A stretch of 45,792 nucleotides of DNA from Bugula neritina (GCA_964035545.1 CAXIUT010000128.1:1-45792); one strand, 5' to 3'. Shown: positions 24,562 through 36,503, counted from the stretch's first letter. Program-made: numbers and translations. The notes: generated from the sequence alone by a model not told the origin.

Positions 24562-25998
24562 ATGAAACAACTACTACTAATACCAATCTTGATAATCTCA
24601 ATCAAAACAACAGCTATCAACCTGATCAGCCCTCCAGAACTTCTCGATCTCTTCAAATAACCAATCACAGCCCATATCTCGCCCATCGGATTCAGACCTC
24701 TAACCGGACATCTCGAAGGCTCACTGGTTCTATCCGACCCAATCGGAGCCTGCTAAATGATCAACTCCACCCAAACAGACAAATAAGATTTTTTTATACT
24801 AGCAGATGATAGCAAATGTCTATAATCCGTAAAAGCTAAAAATATAGCATCATCCGGAGGATACACAGGCATAATAAAACAAAATATCAACAATACACTC
24901 TACGATAAATAAGTAAATCTAGTCCACATTCCTATTCTAGAAATACCAGGACCATAATACGACATACTAGAAGAATTCATAAAAAAAAATCCATAAAAAA
25001 AAATAATACTCAACCTTGATTTCAAAGATCACAGCCAAAAACATAAAATCAATGTCTAATTATGGTTTTCACCTACCTAGCTAACTAGCTATGAATTTCT
25101 CTTCTAGAATAAAGATTTTCTAATGGAACAAAACTAACAACTAGGATTTACTCCACACTACGCCCTACAATCTCAAAGATAAACAAAAAATTATATAGGA
25201 TGCATATCTAGCGGAAGATACTGCCCAAGCTAAATTGAATACTAAGGCAAATATTAAGGTAAAAACATCGTTTAGTAAAGTTTAAGACAAATCATCATCT
25301 GGTAAACTCATCCTTAAGCATGGTGGAAATATATTTACCAATTTTACAATAACTGCCTAAAGAAATACTAAGACGTATTCCTCAATGCCACCAAATTACA
25401 ATATTGTGTATAAAATTCTATCATTATGTCAGGATTGAATAAAAATTAAATTTAAAAAGAATATAATCGGTCATTTCTAGGATCAAGAAAATAAGTTGAT
25501 GATAATACCTTTTTACTACAAGAAAGACAACACTATATACGGGAACAAATCAGTAGCCATCCTGTTATTTTGATCAATAAAAAACCTCTTAAAAAATTTG
25601 ATACACTTACTTTTACCAAAAAAGTCTGTAAAATGGAATAAACTGATCCCAGTTGGTTTTGCCAACCTCCAAAACAACAACTTACCACCACTCATATCAT
25701 TGTCGTCTTGACAGTAGTGCTAGCTTTGTTTATCTTGATTGCTCTAGCGTATAGATTGTACATGCATTTCAGAATGAAAAAGGAAATCCAGACAGAAGTT
25801 AGCAAAACTCTTTAGCAGTACTATCGGTATATTGAAACATTCCAGGAAGATAAGGATGTACCTTCAAAAAAAGGCAAAAAATCTTCAAAAAAATCACGTC
25901 AACTAACAGAATAGTTATAGTAGGTTCCATAACTATAAAACAATCGTGAATTGATGCCCAAATAAGAAGAAATTTAAATGAAAAACATCTAGAAATGA
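24562..25998 (+). CDS. Vacuolar-sorting-receptor-like type I membrane protein, 478 aa
   Basis: Unbroken, intronless. Signal peptide MKQLLLIPILIISIKTTA, then a protease-associated-type luminal domain (GGYTGIIKQ) and a Cys-containing region whose GRYCPSEIEYEGKYEGKNIV / EESLRQIIIW and EAWWKYIYQF patterns match plant and ciliate vacuolar sorting receptors (BP-80/VSR). FTPHY before the Cys region is also typical. One transmembrane helix (VVLTVVLALFILIALAYRLY, residues about 380-400) and an acidic/basic cytoplasmic tail with YRYI follow. Predicted role: cargo binding in the Golgi for delivery to lysosome-like or dense-core compartments. A shorter cytosolic tail signal cannot be assigned. TGA 25996-25998. 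Confidence 0.85.
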
Positions 25999-26118
25999 TC
26001 TCAAAACACTCAAAATATTATATTATAACTTTTTTTATGATAATTTTATTTTAAGTTTCATTTGGTCATCTTAAATACATTTCCAAAAGAGTTTAATTTA
26101 TCATTAAAAAGTTCAAAT

Positions 26119-26760
26119 ATGATGAAATAGAGTTCAATCAAATAGAGAATTGAAGAAGAAGATATTTGTTCCATCTGTTTAGATGTTTTCTACAAACCTG
26201 TACAGCTACAACTGTGCTTCCATTGCTTCTGCGATACCTGTCTCAATGAAGGAGCCGTCATGGTCCATCATCTCAAATGTCCTCTCTGTAGAAGTGACTT
26301 TACCATGCCGAATATCAAACCTCTTCCCGACAGATGGGATCACCTTCAGGCCAAGTACCCCCTTGCAGTCTAGGCCAGAAAAAAAACAATCAGAGAAAGA
26401 GTCATAGTTAGATTTATGCTTGGAAACACCACTGAAGTTTTGCACGACGCCACAGATGGCAACAAATATAACTGGTAACTCTTTGTGAAGAATATAGAAG
26501 GAGAGAGACCATTGAGTGATTTTGCTTTGAGGGTGGTGATATAATTGCATCCAACCTTCCAGCCTAGAATTCTGAAATACACTCCAAAACCGAACCAGAT
26601 GATCAGATTGGGAAGGCTAGGATGGGGGACATTCAGGATAGGTGTGAAGGTGTTATGGAAGGATCTATTTTAAGAGAAATAGTCCTCGTTCTATCATGAT
26701 TTAGAGTTCATTCCTACACATTAGAGGATGATTTCATGCTATCTATAGCCAAAAAAATGA
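26119..26760 (+). CDS. RING finger-YEATS domain fusion protein, 213 aa
   Basis: Unbroken, intronless. Residues about 17-60 form a C3HC4 RING: CSIC...CFHCFCDTC...CPLC with family spacing, the mark of E3 ubiquitin ligases. After a short linker (LPDRWDHLQAKYPLAVEARK) residues about 85-195 resemble a YEATS domain: VIVRFMLGN, YNWELFVKNIEG, the ELHPTFQP strand and LGWGTFRIGVKVLWKD, where GWG.F is the signature of this acyl-lysine reader. The combination would link chromatin acyl-lysine reading to ubiquitylation. I do not recall this architecture as a common one. First of two adjacent ATGs taken at 26119. Confidence 0.85.
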
Positions 26761-26887
26761 TTATCTCGCATAATATTGTCCATTCTTTTTTATTTTTTTG
26801 AACAAATGATATTATTAGGTTTTCCCTCTTTAATTATATTGGTTTTTAAAACATTAGATAGCTTTTTAATAAAATAACAGGATCATA

Positions 26888-28322
26888 TCATATCATTTTG
26901 ATTATTTGGGTGGTAAGTAACTGTTTCTTTCCATCTTTCTAAATTAACGCATCATCTCTAAACAAATCTTCTCTCTAAAAAGTATAATTAAATATCATCA
27001 TAAATCCTCCAATTAATACTCCACTTGCCAAAGCTGCTATAAAAGTAATACCTATTCCAGCCAGTTGATAAGCTCCATGCACCCATCTTGATCTACCTCC
27101 ATCAGCCTGGATATATTAATGATCATCAAGAGGACCATAGGCAGTAGTTGCATAAAGTATGGATGAGTAAATACCTCCTACAAAGGAAGGAATCAAAAAG
27201 ATGAAGATCGAACCCAAACTATCAAGGATCCCCTTTTCATTCATATTCTTCTTTTTTGCGTTGAAGATAGTAGTACCAATGCCCGAAAGAAGTCCAATAA
27301 ACATGGCAGGCCATGGATTTGGAAATACGTTGGAACTTGATCCATATGCAATTGCTCCCTATATATCAACTATATCATACAGTAAAACAGGAGAAAGTCA
27401 CATCATGGACAGCTAATTTTCCTCTTAGCCACACAGAAGCAGCAAATGAAGAAGCCGCACTCGCAGACAATGCAAAAAAGATATTAATAGGTGCAATCTG
27501 TCGATAATCAGGAACAAAGGAAGAAGCATCTGTTTGAGATTGGTCTATAAATGACAGCCATGGTAAAAGAATCCATACAAATATGGATCCAATGAGAGCT
27601 AAGGTTTGATTTTCATAATTAGTAGTATAGCGTGGATGTTATTTAGTATGTTATCTACCAAGAATGAAAGAAGCTACTATTCCAGCTACAGCACCAAAGA
27701 AAAATATTCTCATTCCATAGCCATTGTCAGAGATATTGAGTCTCCAGAAGACAGACTAATTAAAGGTATATCCAAAATTACCAACAAAACAGATAGCTAT
27801 TGCTTCAGCAGGTCCAATACGTCCTATTACCGGAAACAAAATAACATACATAGATATAGCACAGCATACTGCTTGACTGAGAGTGAAGTACTTCATATCT
27901 TACACTGGATTGGCAAATCTGCTGTCAGTATAGGTATATTTAAGTATGCCTGAAAGTCGTATATTGCTTGGATTGTCTGCCAAACTGGTGACATTGGCTG
28001 TGTCTGTGAGGTTGATGCTATACCAGAATTTTTTAACTAAAAAATACCATTGAATAGTAAATGCTAACATGATGAAGTTGAGAACGAGAGAAGTGATGGC
28101 TGACTCTTTGATATAGACTGTAAGCAATCCAAATCCTATATAAATTGATATTATACCTACAAGTAAGAGCATTGATAGGTAGACCGTTGCCAGTAGGCCA
28201 TTAAAATCTGAGTAGCTAACAGTTTGAGCATATCCTTCTTCGAAAGCATAGATGACAGCAAAGAAGATCTGCATGACGATGACAATCGCTGCAAATCCTC
28301 TGAGTGAGCGTTGGGTTGCCAT
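26888..28322 (-). CDS. Rh/Amt-family ammonium transporter, 470 aa
   Basis: About eleven membrane helices. Family features: an N-terminal helix pair, FFFGAVAGIVASFILG, the LIGSIFVWILLPWLSF segment, LAVHDVTF near the conserved His region, GAIAYGSSSNVFPNPWPAMF and IGLLSGIGTTIFN. These match Rh glycoproteins more than bacterial AmtB. A 22-nt intron at 27359-27380 sits immediately before GAIAYGSSS; removing it gives 471 codons including the stop. Start MATQRSLRGFAAIV at 28322. Acidic C-terminus (YTFEREDLFRDDALIEK) in the cytosol. Transports ammonia/ammonium or CO2; likely plasma membrane or contractile vacuole, not shown by sequence. Divergent from the Asn-rich gene across 76 bp. Confidence 0.9.
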
Positions 28323-28398
28323 AATTCGAATATTATTAACAATAAATTTTCATAGATTGAATTATTAGTCAAATATAGTTTGTATATTTAAATAACAA

Positions 28399-29460
28399 AT
28401 GAGCAGAGAACGTCCCATGTACACCTTACCACAAAAACAAATCGATCGACCCTTGAGTCCTCCATTCCATTCAGACTACGGACTACCTTTAAGATTATCA
28501 GATACCCATCAAAATAACTAATCATTAGTAATATTTAATGGACAGGAAAGAGATCATTATCGATTTCATTAACAATCTCCAGTCAGTAGCAACCACCAAT
28601 CAAGACAAGTCATCAAATCTACCTCACAAAAAACTTTACCTATCATATTCAATGGATATAACGATCGAGGATAGAATCATGAAAAAGGATATCGAGATAA
28701 AGGAAATTAGAATATTTAGGGGAATTATTCTTAGGTTTATCAGTATGGTAAAGTTCATGGATAGATGGAAAATCAGTTGGATGCAAATGGATTTCCTACT
28801 TTTAAGAACTTGGCGCAAGAGAAATAACCACAAACTGCACATTTTATTCCTCAAGAACAATAAGAATATCAACTCACGTTTAATCATAGTAATAGACAAG
28901 GATATTAAAATTATCAAAATAATAAAATGTCAAATTAGGTACAATATCTTACAGTTCCAGGGTAAAATCATACACAAAAGTCTATGCAACAACCAGTACA
29001 ACCACAGTTAAATCAAAACAATAACATGATCAGACCATCAAGTAGACCACCTTTAACACCTCCCTCGCCAAGAAACTTACAACTACATAGCCAACAAACT
29101 CCATAACAGCCAAAATTAATACAAATACCATAAAATGAATACCAGCATTTTATAGATCATCTTCCTATATGCAAAAGAACCCAAGAAGAACTGCTATCAC
29201 TTCGAACAAAGTGCTAAGATATACAGCACAAGGAACAGAGTTACTGGTAAGAGAATATGTCACTTAGAGAGTAGAACAAGAGGTTGAGAAGTTTGGTGGG
29301 TCATTTGGAACAGAGAGAGAAGTAGCTAGTAGCACAAAAACAAGGTAGTAGAGGAGTAGGGCAGTTTATTGGTTTAGTTAAAGAGTATTAGAAATCGACA
29401 TTAGATGAGTGTAAGTTGTTGTTCTAGAGGTATCGGCTATAAAAACAAAAAAATAAGTGA
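28399..29460 (+). CDS. Asn/Gln-rich protein with C-terminal coiled coil, 353 aa
   Basis: Unbroken frame, MSRERPMYTLPQKQIDRP..., with a long low-complexity region rich in Asn, Gln, His, Pro and Tyr (residues 1-240) and a C-terminal coiled coil (ENMSLREENKRLRSLVGHLE) ending in a Lys-rich tail. CAA/CAG give the glutamines and TAA/TAG scattered glutamates. Such prion-like plus coiled-coil layout is common in RNP-granule or centriolar proteins, but no specific family is recognised. TGA 29458-29460. Confidence 0.65.
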
Positions 29461-29523
29461 TTTATTTAATACTATTGTTTTAATAAATAAAATCATAAAA
29501 ATTGGAAATAATTTATATTATTA

Positions 29524-30751
29524 TCAATAATTATCAATGATAAAAAGGATTTATTATATTAATTTTTAACCAATATAATTTGAACATATAATTTTCTATA
29601 AATAAATAATTGAAACGCCATTCGAATTTTAATATTTCCTTACTACTAAACTGTCAAATAAATCATGCTATTGATCTTTTTGATCCAAAAGAACTCCAAA
29701 AATAGATAAAACATACACTTCCAAACCCAAAAATATAAATCTATCTCTTTATTTCCCAATATAATAGTCCAATAAACTAAAAATGCTCAACATAAATCCA
29801 TACTCCCCAAGACCAGCAAAAACATCCATGATATTTCCCACAAACATCAACCCCAAAACATAGTCGAGTCATCTCCTCAATCCCAACTATCTACCATCAA
29901 AACCTTAATCCAAATAATAAGCAGGAAATAATGTCTATCCCAAAGCACTTGCCAGCCAATCAATGATCAATATGAATTCTGCATCATCTGCCAGAAGAGC
30001 CCCTTTTCCTAAACTATAAACCATGGCAAGAAAAGCTACTCCATCTTTTAAATAAGATCCTGTTTAGATGAAAATCACAAAATAGGTTGATAAAAATACA
30101 TATTAGACTCAATAAGTTAAAAATAGTACTAAAACTAGTGCCTTCTTTCCAAGAAGACTTAGCTCTGATCTATCTGGTTTTTAAATCAATTTAAGACAGC
30201 CCTAAACTCAAAACGTATAAGAAAAAGTCTAACCGAAGAGACGGTAGTCAATTGATTTAGGTACTCCTATAAGAAAATAAAACAGTTGCTCAACTCTTCC
30301 TTTTATGCGAAGAGTAGCTCCAAGTGATATCAAACCCTAGGTTCCAGTATAAGCAAATAAAAACGAAACAGAATCGCCCAAAAAGAAAAACTTCTAATTT
30401 TTGAAGAAAAGACCTTTTGTAAAAGAGTAATCCACAATGTTTACTAATACTACTTCATCAAATCCTATAAGTTCTTCATTTATCAATACATCAAGTAGTT
30501 CAAATCACACTCAAAGTATGAAAACCTTAGCATCATACTCATAACATCAAAACCTACCAAAAAAAATATAACTAACAAAACCATATCGACCAAGCGACCT
30601 AATTATCAACGAATCAAAACAAAGATAAACAAACAAAGTATAATAAAGTAAATATCTGAATGTCCCTAACATGGAATTCAAAAAAAAGAAATTCCAATAA
30701 AGTCCCATAGAAATGACATCAAAACCAATCTAGATAAATTCTGCAAGAACA
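29524..30751 (-). CDS. Multi-pass membrane protein with frame breaks and in-frame TGA codons
   Basis: From ATG 30751 the protein is strongly hydrophobic throughout (YLLYYTLFVYLCF; VIFFLVGFDVMSMM; FAYTGTEGLISLGATL; VFLSTYFVIFIETG; FLAMVYSLGKGALLADD). A 19-nt intron lies at 30572-30590 (GTCGATATGGTTTTGTTAG). One base is missing at the T8 run (30680-30687 on the plus strand) and another near TACTTG-ATG around 30448. Three in-frame TGA codons occur at 30208-30210, 30109-30111 and 29869-29871; the first could sit in a 27-nt intron, the others not. Either a decaying gene or one using TGA as sense. Possibly a transporter; family not recognised. Confidence 0.5.
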
Positions 30752-30805
30752 TTGAAAGAAAATGGTCCAAAAAGGTAGTTTATAACTTTGAAAGAGAAGA
30801 GATAG

Positions 30806-31683
30806 ATGAAGAATAGAAGATAGATCAAGTTGTAAGATTTTTAGTTGTTATAGAAATTAGGAAAAGGTGCATTTGGAGATGTATTTATAGCTCAATAAAA
30901 AAATATAGGTTTTATTTGTGTGATAAAAAAAATATCAAAAAAAAGAATAAAATAACAAAAAGTAGAAGAACATATCCTCAGATAAATCAAAATACAAACC
31001 TACCTCAACCATGCCCTCCTCACCTCTCTTTTCGGCTACTTCCACGACCAATAACATGTCTACCTGGTCTTATAAGCCCTTCCTGATGGCAGTCTCCAAA
31101 ACGTAAAAAAAAAGAAAAAACTACCATAAAAATAAACAGCAAACATCGTCAGACAAGTAGCTTAGGGATTGAAATATATGCATGAATAGTATATTATCCA
31201 TCGCGATCTCAAACCTTAAAATCTATTTGTCAATTAAGTATCTTTATCTTTATGTAGGGAACTCTCAAGTTAGGCGATTTCGGATGTTCAATCTACAATA
31301 GAAATTTAGGATTAAGAAATACTGTTGTCGGATGTTTATAATATTCTTCACCCGAGCAGCTGTCTAATTAGGGGTACAGTGACAAGATAGATTCTTGGAG
31401 TTTGGGTATTTTGACTTATTAGTTGCTATTTGGGCGATCTCCCTTTGAAAGCGATATGATAAATTTAGCTAAAAACAAGTAAATGAAACCATAGCTATCT
31501 ACTTTGAACTTTCCTGCAGGAATAGCAGTCAAATAGTAAACCAAAGCTTTTATATCTAATTTGTTATAAGCCGAACCCGATCGCAGGATGGATATGGATG
31601 AAGTACTTGAACATCCTTTCTTGAAGTTAGAAGTTGTCAAAGATGTAGTTTTAACATAGTAGATCTAAACACTAAAAATATGA
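30806..31683 (+). CDS. Aurora-like Ser/Thr protein kinase, 285 aa
   Basis: Almost only a kinase domain: LGKGAFGDVFIAQE, VIKKI, YLVLEALPDGSL hinge, YIIHRDLKPENLF, LGDFGCSIY, and an activation segment VVGCLEYSSPEQLSNEGYSDK, as in Aurora kinases (GTLDYLPPE). The N-terminal DFELLEKLGKG also fits. A 20-nt intron at 31238-31257 (GTATCTTTATCTTTATGTAG) separates PENLFVNE from GTLKLGDFG. Start MKNRREIKLEDFELL at 30806, 55 bp from the divergent membrane-protein start. The activation loop VVG replaces the usual CGT. Family role: mitosis, cytokinesis or cilium disassembly. Confidence 0.9.
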
Positions 31684-31733
31684 TATCAATTCATTAGAAC
31701 TTATCTATATTAATAATAATAAAAACAATCAAT

Positions 31734-32189
31734 TCATAACAATATTTTCTTGACAACCTCTTTGATTTTTTGACGTTTTACGACCGCCAAAACAAACAAA
31801 AGCAATCCCACGACAACAAAAACAATCTTTTTGATATTATTTTTATTGATAAATTTCTTATTAGATTTCTAATGAACGATTCTACTCTAAATCTATTTTT
31901 CCTTGATTTATTTCCTTTACAAACACTCCTATAAATAATCTGATAACTCCAAACAAGAAGCTATCTCCTATTTCGATATATACTTATGAATGATCTTTTT
32001 GAATTATTCGTATCGCTTGAATAAAAGGATCTCTTTTGTTGAGTTTAACTTATCTTGTTTTAGATTTTTATCCAGGAGATCTTGTTCGATTTGTTAGTTT
32101 TTTTATAATTTGCTTCTTAGAATTTTTATATCGGATTTTAGAGGAATATCCAGTTGTTTCTTAGGTTTCAAAGTCAAATATTTTTGCAT
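31734..32189 (-). CDS. Tail-anchored coiled-coil protein (SNARE-like), 151 aa
   Basis: Unbroken frame of 151 residues beginning MQKYLTLKPKKQLDIPLKSD. Helical, charged heptads through residues 25-110 and a single C-terminal membrane helix (IVFVVVGLLLFVLAVV) followed by a short basic tail (KRQKIKEVVKKILL). That layout fits a tail-anchored SNARE such as Use1/Sec20 types, but no R/Q-layer motif can be asserted. The 3' end is 50 bp from the convergent Aurora-like kinase stop. Confidence 0.6.
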
Positions 32190-32360
32190 TATGACGTATC
32201 AATATAGTTTTTATAATTAAATATACCAAAAACTCAAAAACAAAAATGTTCTTGCTAATCATTTATCTATCGAAATTGATCAATAAATATCCGATATAAG
32301 TATATTGATCTATCTGATTACTCTATTGAATTTTATTCTTGCAGGCATATAATAAATTAG

Positions 32361-32777
32361 ATGGATAAATCAACTATTTTGAAGTAGGTTCAGACCATAA
32401 ACAAATAAGGATTTCTTTATAAGTAGAGTCGTTTTCTTAAAAGTTGGCGTCAGTACCTCATTCTAACTCAGACGATGGGTAGTCCTCACTAACAACCTCA
32501 TCCTAACCTATAAATAAAGAAGACAATATGAATCTCCCACCTAAGTCATCCTCCTCAAAGAAGTTGTCTCCATCAAAAGTTGCTAATAACATGACAAACC
32601 TCATGTTTTTGTATCATTTGATATTAAATAGAAAGTATAGACCAACTAAACTACCTTTTTCTTTGCCTGCTAGGCTGGAATCGAAAAATAACATTGGATA
32701 GGAGCAATAGGTAGATATGAAGTTAAATAGGTAAGATAATGGTCAAAAGTACCCATCAGTTTCGATAATAAGACTGA
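32361..32777 (+). CDS. Small PH-domain protein, 125 aa
   Basis: Little more than one pleckstrin homology domain: EGFLYKESRFLKSWRQRWVV, LTNNLILTYKEERQYESPTE, VILLKEVVSIKSCEE, a beta-strand region and the closing helix EKEHWIGAIGKIMVK with its invariant Trp. Two introns: 32453-32471 (19 nt, GTACCTCATTCTAACTCAG) and 32711-32730 (20 nt, GTAGATATGAAGTTAAATAG); both are required for the domain to read through. Predicted phosphoinositide or membrane adaptor. Stop TGA 32775-32777; 76 bp to the convergent DHHC gene. Confidence 0.9.
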
Positions 32778-32853
32778 ATAAAACACTCATCTTTAATCAT
32801 AAACCATCATAATTGTAAACTATCAACTAAATATCATCATAAGCAAAACATTA

Positions 32854-34113
32854 TCATCCATTGATTCGACTCTTATCCATTTTGTTCAACCTGAATTCTT
32901 ATGATATCCCCACCTTTATTTCTTAATGATTAATCGCTGTATTTTTACTAGTAGTTGGCCTTGAATCCTGCTTAGCAGTCGTTACTCTTGAATCGTTTTT
33001 GGCTGTAGTCGGTCGAGATTGATTTTTAGCTGTAGTCGGTCTAGAATCTTTAGCTCCTTTATTGCTACTGCTACCAGAATTATTGTCATCACTTGATGGA
33101 CTGTTTCCTAACACCTAGTTACTCTCTTTTTAGTTAGTTATCATTATTTATGCATTTTATGTGTTTTTGTCTTAACCAATATCTCCACGATTTATCATCG
33201 ATGCCTATGGATCTATTAAGAGAGGATCATCATTTCCAAATATCTTTAGAATATTTTTACCTATCGTTGATCTAAATATAACATAATATACTTAGAAAAA
33301 GGGTTACCTGAAATCGATACCCAAGAATCTTTGCAAAACTAGTTAGTTGTACTATTTTGAAAAGAAAGAAATATATGAAAAACAAGTAATATTCCAACAA
33401 AAGTCATCCCAAGAAAGACATATATACTCAATATGATATTAACTATAAAGAATCCCAGCTGACTACTTCGATCTAACCTCGTCAATACTATGATTATTTC
33501 CACGAAAAGAAAGAAACAGAATAGAAACAGAGATAAGACAAAACTGAAAAAATATTTATAATTTCTCTTACCTACACAAGTACCAATCCAAGGACAATGA
33601 TGATCGAATCGTTCAACACAGATGTTGCATTAATAACAGTGAGCTGTCCTTGGAGGACGGTAAATAAAACATGTTGAACAGAGTTTTACTTTCAAGTTGT
33701 GGGTTTTTATTGGAAGACAGAATACCTAAATAGCATGGTTTCAGTACCTTTGAAGCGTCTCGCATTTGACCGTTTTCATACTTCTCGTCAAGAGGAATTC
33801 TTTTGAGATTCTTGTTTTCGTAACCTGATAGAATTTTAGGAATCATACCGGGATCTGTGAATCCCAAAATAGCTAAAAATATCTGTACGATGATGTTAAA
33901 CAATATAGTGAGGACAAGTAATCCTACAGGAGCTTTGAAGGCAGTTACAGCATAGAAGAGAATGGCTCCTCCCCAGATAAGAACATGGGTAATGGCATAT
34001 TTTCGAGGTTCTGAAACCAGAAATCCGAAGCATTGCTTGTAGGTTTAGTAGTTCGGAACTTATGAAACCTAGTACATTTGGACATGATTGACAGTTGCCT
34101 ACTTATGACTCAT
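32854..34113 (-). CDS. DHHC-type protein S-palmitoyltransferase, 406 aa
   Basis: Cys-rich domain [20 protein letters not shown], then [20 protein letters not shown] with the catalytic DHHC; the TTxE-like motif (NSTTNEFCK) and NPFSK follow, with four predicted membrane helices (two before, two after the domain). TDPGMIP lies before the domain as in the family. Introns: 33726-33747 (22 nt) and 33244-33260 (17 nt, GTAAAAATATTCTAAAG). After the second intron a hydrophilic tail carries four degenerate SRPTTAKN repeats at about 32940-33050. Start [18 protein letters not shown] at 34113. Predicted to attach palmitate to membrane proteins. Confidence 0.93.
32935..33055 (-). repeat. Tandem SRPTTAKN-type repeats in DHHC tail
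   Basis: The C-terminal tail of the DHHC protein repeats a unit close to (D/Q)SRPTTAKN four times with small changes: [36 protein letters not shown]. At DNA level the 27-nt unit is still recognisable on the plus strand. Thr/Ser-rich, basic, probably disordered. Confidence 0.85.
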
Positions 34114-34372
34114 TCTTCAAAAAAAGCTAACTGTTTGAAATATTAATATGGACCACCAATAACGATCAAACATAGGCTATTAAATATGTTAATGACAACA
34201 AATAATGCTTGAATCAAATAAATATTGTAGTTGATAAGAAAAAGTAACAAATTATATTATAAGATTAACAAATAGAAATCAACTAAGAAATATTGTGAGA
34301 TTTATAGAAACTAGTAAGGTATACTAAGAAAAATTAGAAAAAATAAATAATGATGATTCTGTATAATAATTA

Positions 34373-36410
34373 ATGAATATTAACCAACTTCCGGCAGAAA
34401 AACTTTCAAACACAAATAATCCAGTTAACTAAGAACGCCCTTAACCACAAAATGCTATCTAGGACTTGAATCCTATCTCTCTCCTCAATAAACCAGGTAT
34501 TTTCTCTTGAATTCAGCCTAATTTAAATAAGCTTTCTTTTCGATGGTCTGTCTGGCAACCTAGTCTTTCAAAGCAAAAAACTACTAAAAAGCAGCATTAG
34601 CTCTAACCAAATGCACTGACATGCTAGATGTAGATTATAGGTCATATAGTTGGGTAGAAACATATTGAAAGATATCAACCGGTACTGGAAACTAGTTATT
34701 TACGGTAATCTAGCTTGTTGTTATCACTATACTAGGAAACTATCAAAATGCAATAAATTTTGCTAGAAAGTAAAAGAATAACTCGAAAAAGCACTCAATG
34801 ATAACATAGAAAAAGAAGTTTTCCTCAAACTTTCAAGAACTCTCATCAAACTCAAATTCCAACATTGCGCCATCCTCTCACAACTAGAACAACATAACAG
34901 AGCATTCGAATTATGCAAAAGTACTGTCCCCATGCTCAAACAATACATCTAAGCATTGCTGTCTTACGTACAAGAACACTCTACTTTGTAAGGATCATAA
35001 AAACGATCCAGTTAGACCGTTCAATTCAGTCGACAAGTCCACCGTTTTGCTTAGACTTTACTCGGTGATTTACTGAAGTGTATAAATGAGCCTTTGAAGA
35101 GCAAGGAGAGGACTGGATTTTACTATTGGTAAAAAAATCCATAACAAAATTAATAACAAGTAAAAAAGAAATTTATCCCTCACAGCAGTGAAAATAACAA
35201 CTGCAAAAGATCTATTTTAGGTGTGAGTAAATCAACCCATTGGATAGATTAGTTCAATATTGGTACAATCATGCATTTCTCTTAAATGGCTATCAACGAT
35301 TTCGACAGTACAACACCTATTGAAGAATATTTATTTAAAGATAGACTATATTAATTGGTTATTTACTGTTCAATGGCTCATTTTACGATGGCAACTGAAT
35401 TGAGACTAATCTAATCCCAACAAGATCGACCGTAAGAAGTACCAAATGCTCATATATCTCTTATGAAGAAATATGGATATGAATAGAAATCAGAGTTATT
35501 CAAGTTATCAGAAATATACCATTTGAGATCGATTTAGATTATGGCTAAAAATATCAAAACTACAGTTCCATATATCACTCATATCATCAGATCATATGAA
35601 AAACATTATATCAAACATAAAAAAGTATTAGAACCTATTGCTGCCATAGTTGAAGAATCGGCGCTATCGATTAATTAGTCTATCAATTAGAGAGCTTATA
35701 AAGTTGAAGAGGAGAGAGAAGGGTATTACGAGACTGCTTATAGTAATTATATGGTTGAAAAAGAACAGAGGATTTTGGAGAATAATTAATATAGAAATTA
35801 AGAAGGAGGATAATTATTGTTAGAATCACAAAGAAATCCGGTAGGTTTGGGGCAAGTTGCCATGCAATCAGGTTAAAAATAAAAGTAATAAAGAAGACAA
35901 TAACTCAAATAACCATAACTTAACTCACTGATAGAACAAGAGATCAAATAAGAGAAAGACATCAAATTGATGACAGTCAAGTCAGATGGCAATCTTTTAA
36001 GATAGCCTATCGATAGTCCAAGAGATGATTTTAATAACAGCGGATAGTATCTTAAAAGCCATAGAAAAGAAACAAGTCGAATGAAGAAAACATCTAAGAG
36101 ATAGAAGTCAGCAGGCAAGTTGGGAGCATTGAGAGGATCTAACCCAAGTAACACTCAAAGAGCACATAAATAGCATATAAAATAACATAAAAAATAGCAT
36201 AAACATAAAATATAACGTAAAAAATAGTAAGAACGTCATAATGATTACAAACTTAGAGGATAAAAACTTGATAATAAGAAATAGAAATAAAGAAAAACTT
36301 TAAAGAAAGATCATCCGGAGATAGAAAATGATAAATATCGTGAGAAATAAATTAAAATCAAAACTGAATCTTGCACTCATATCAAAGTTCTTTATAAGAA
36401 AAAGAAATGA
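34373..36410 (+). CDS. TPR-like helical protein with charged tail, 665 aa
   Basis: ATG 34373. Two 20-nt introns, 34497-34516 (GTATTTTCTCTTGAATTCAG) and 34630-34649 (GTAGATTATAGGTCATATAG), restore a single frame of 666 codons including the stop. Residues about 50-260 look like TPR-type helical hairpins (FKAKNYEKAALALTKCTDML; NLACCYHYTRKLSKC). The middle is helical and the last 180 residues are Lys/Glu/His-rich and disordered (KEHIKEHKKEHKHKIERKKE). No family recognised. TGA 36408-36410. Confidence 0.68.
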
Positions 36411-36503
36411 TGCATTTCATTATATTATCATCGATGATTTCTAATAAAAAAAACGATAAATCTTTTTATTTTTAGTCTTATTATTTGTCATAATAACTTT
36501 ATC

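Noticed and set aside
28636-28917. Open frame on the minus strand within the Asn-rich gene
   Set aside because: Shadow of the plus-strand gene; no start context or codon pattern of its own.
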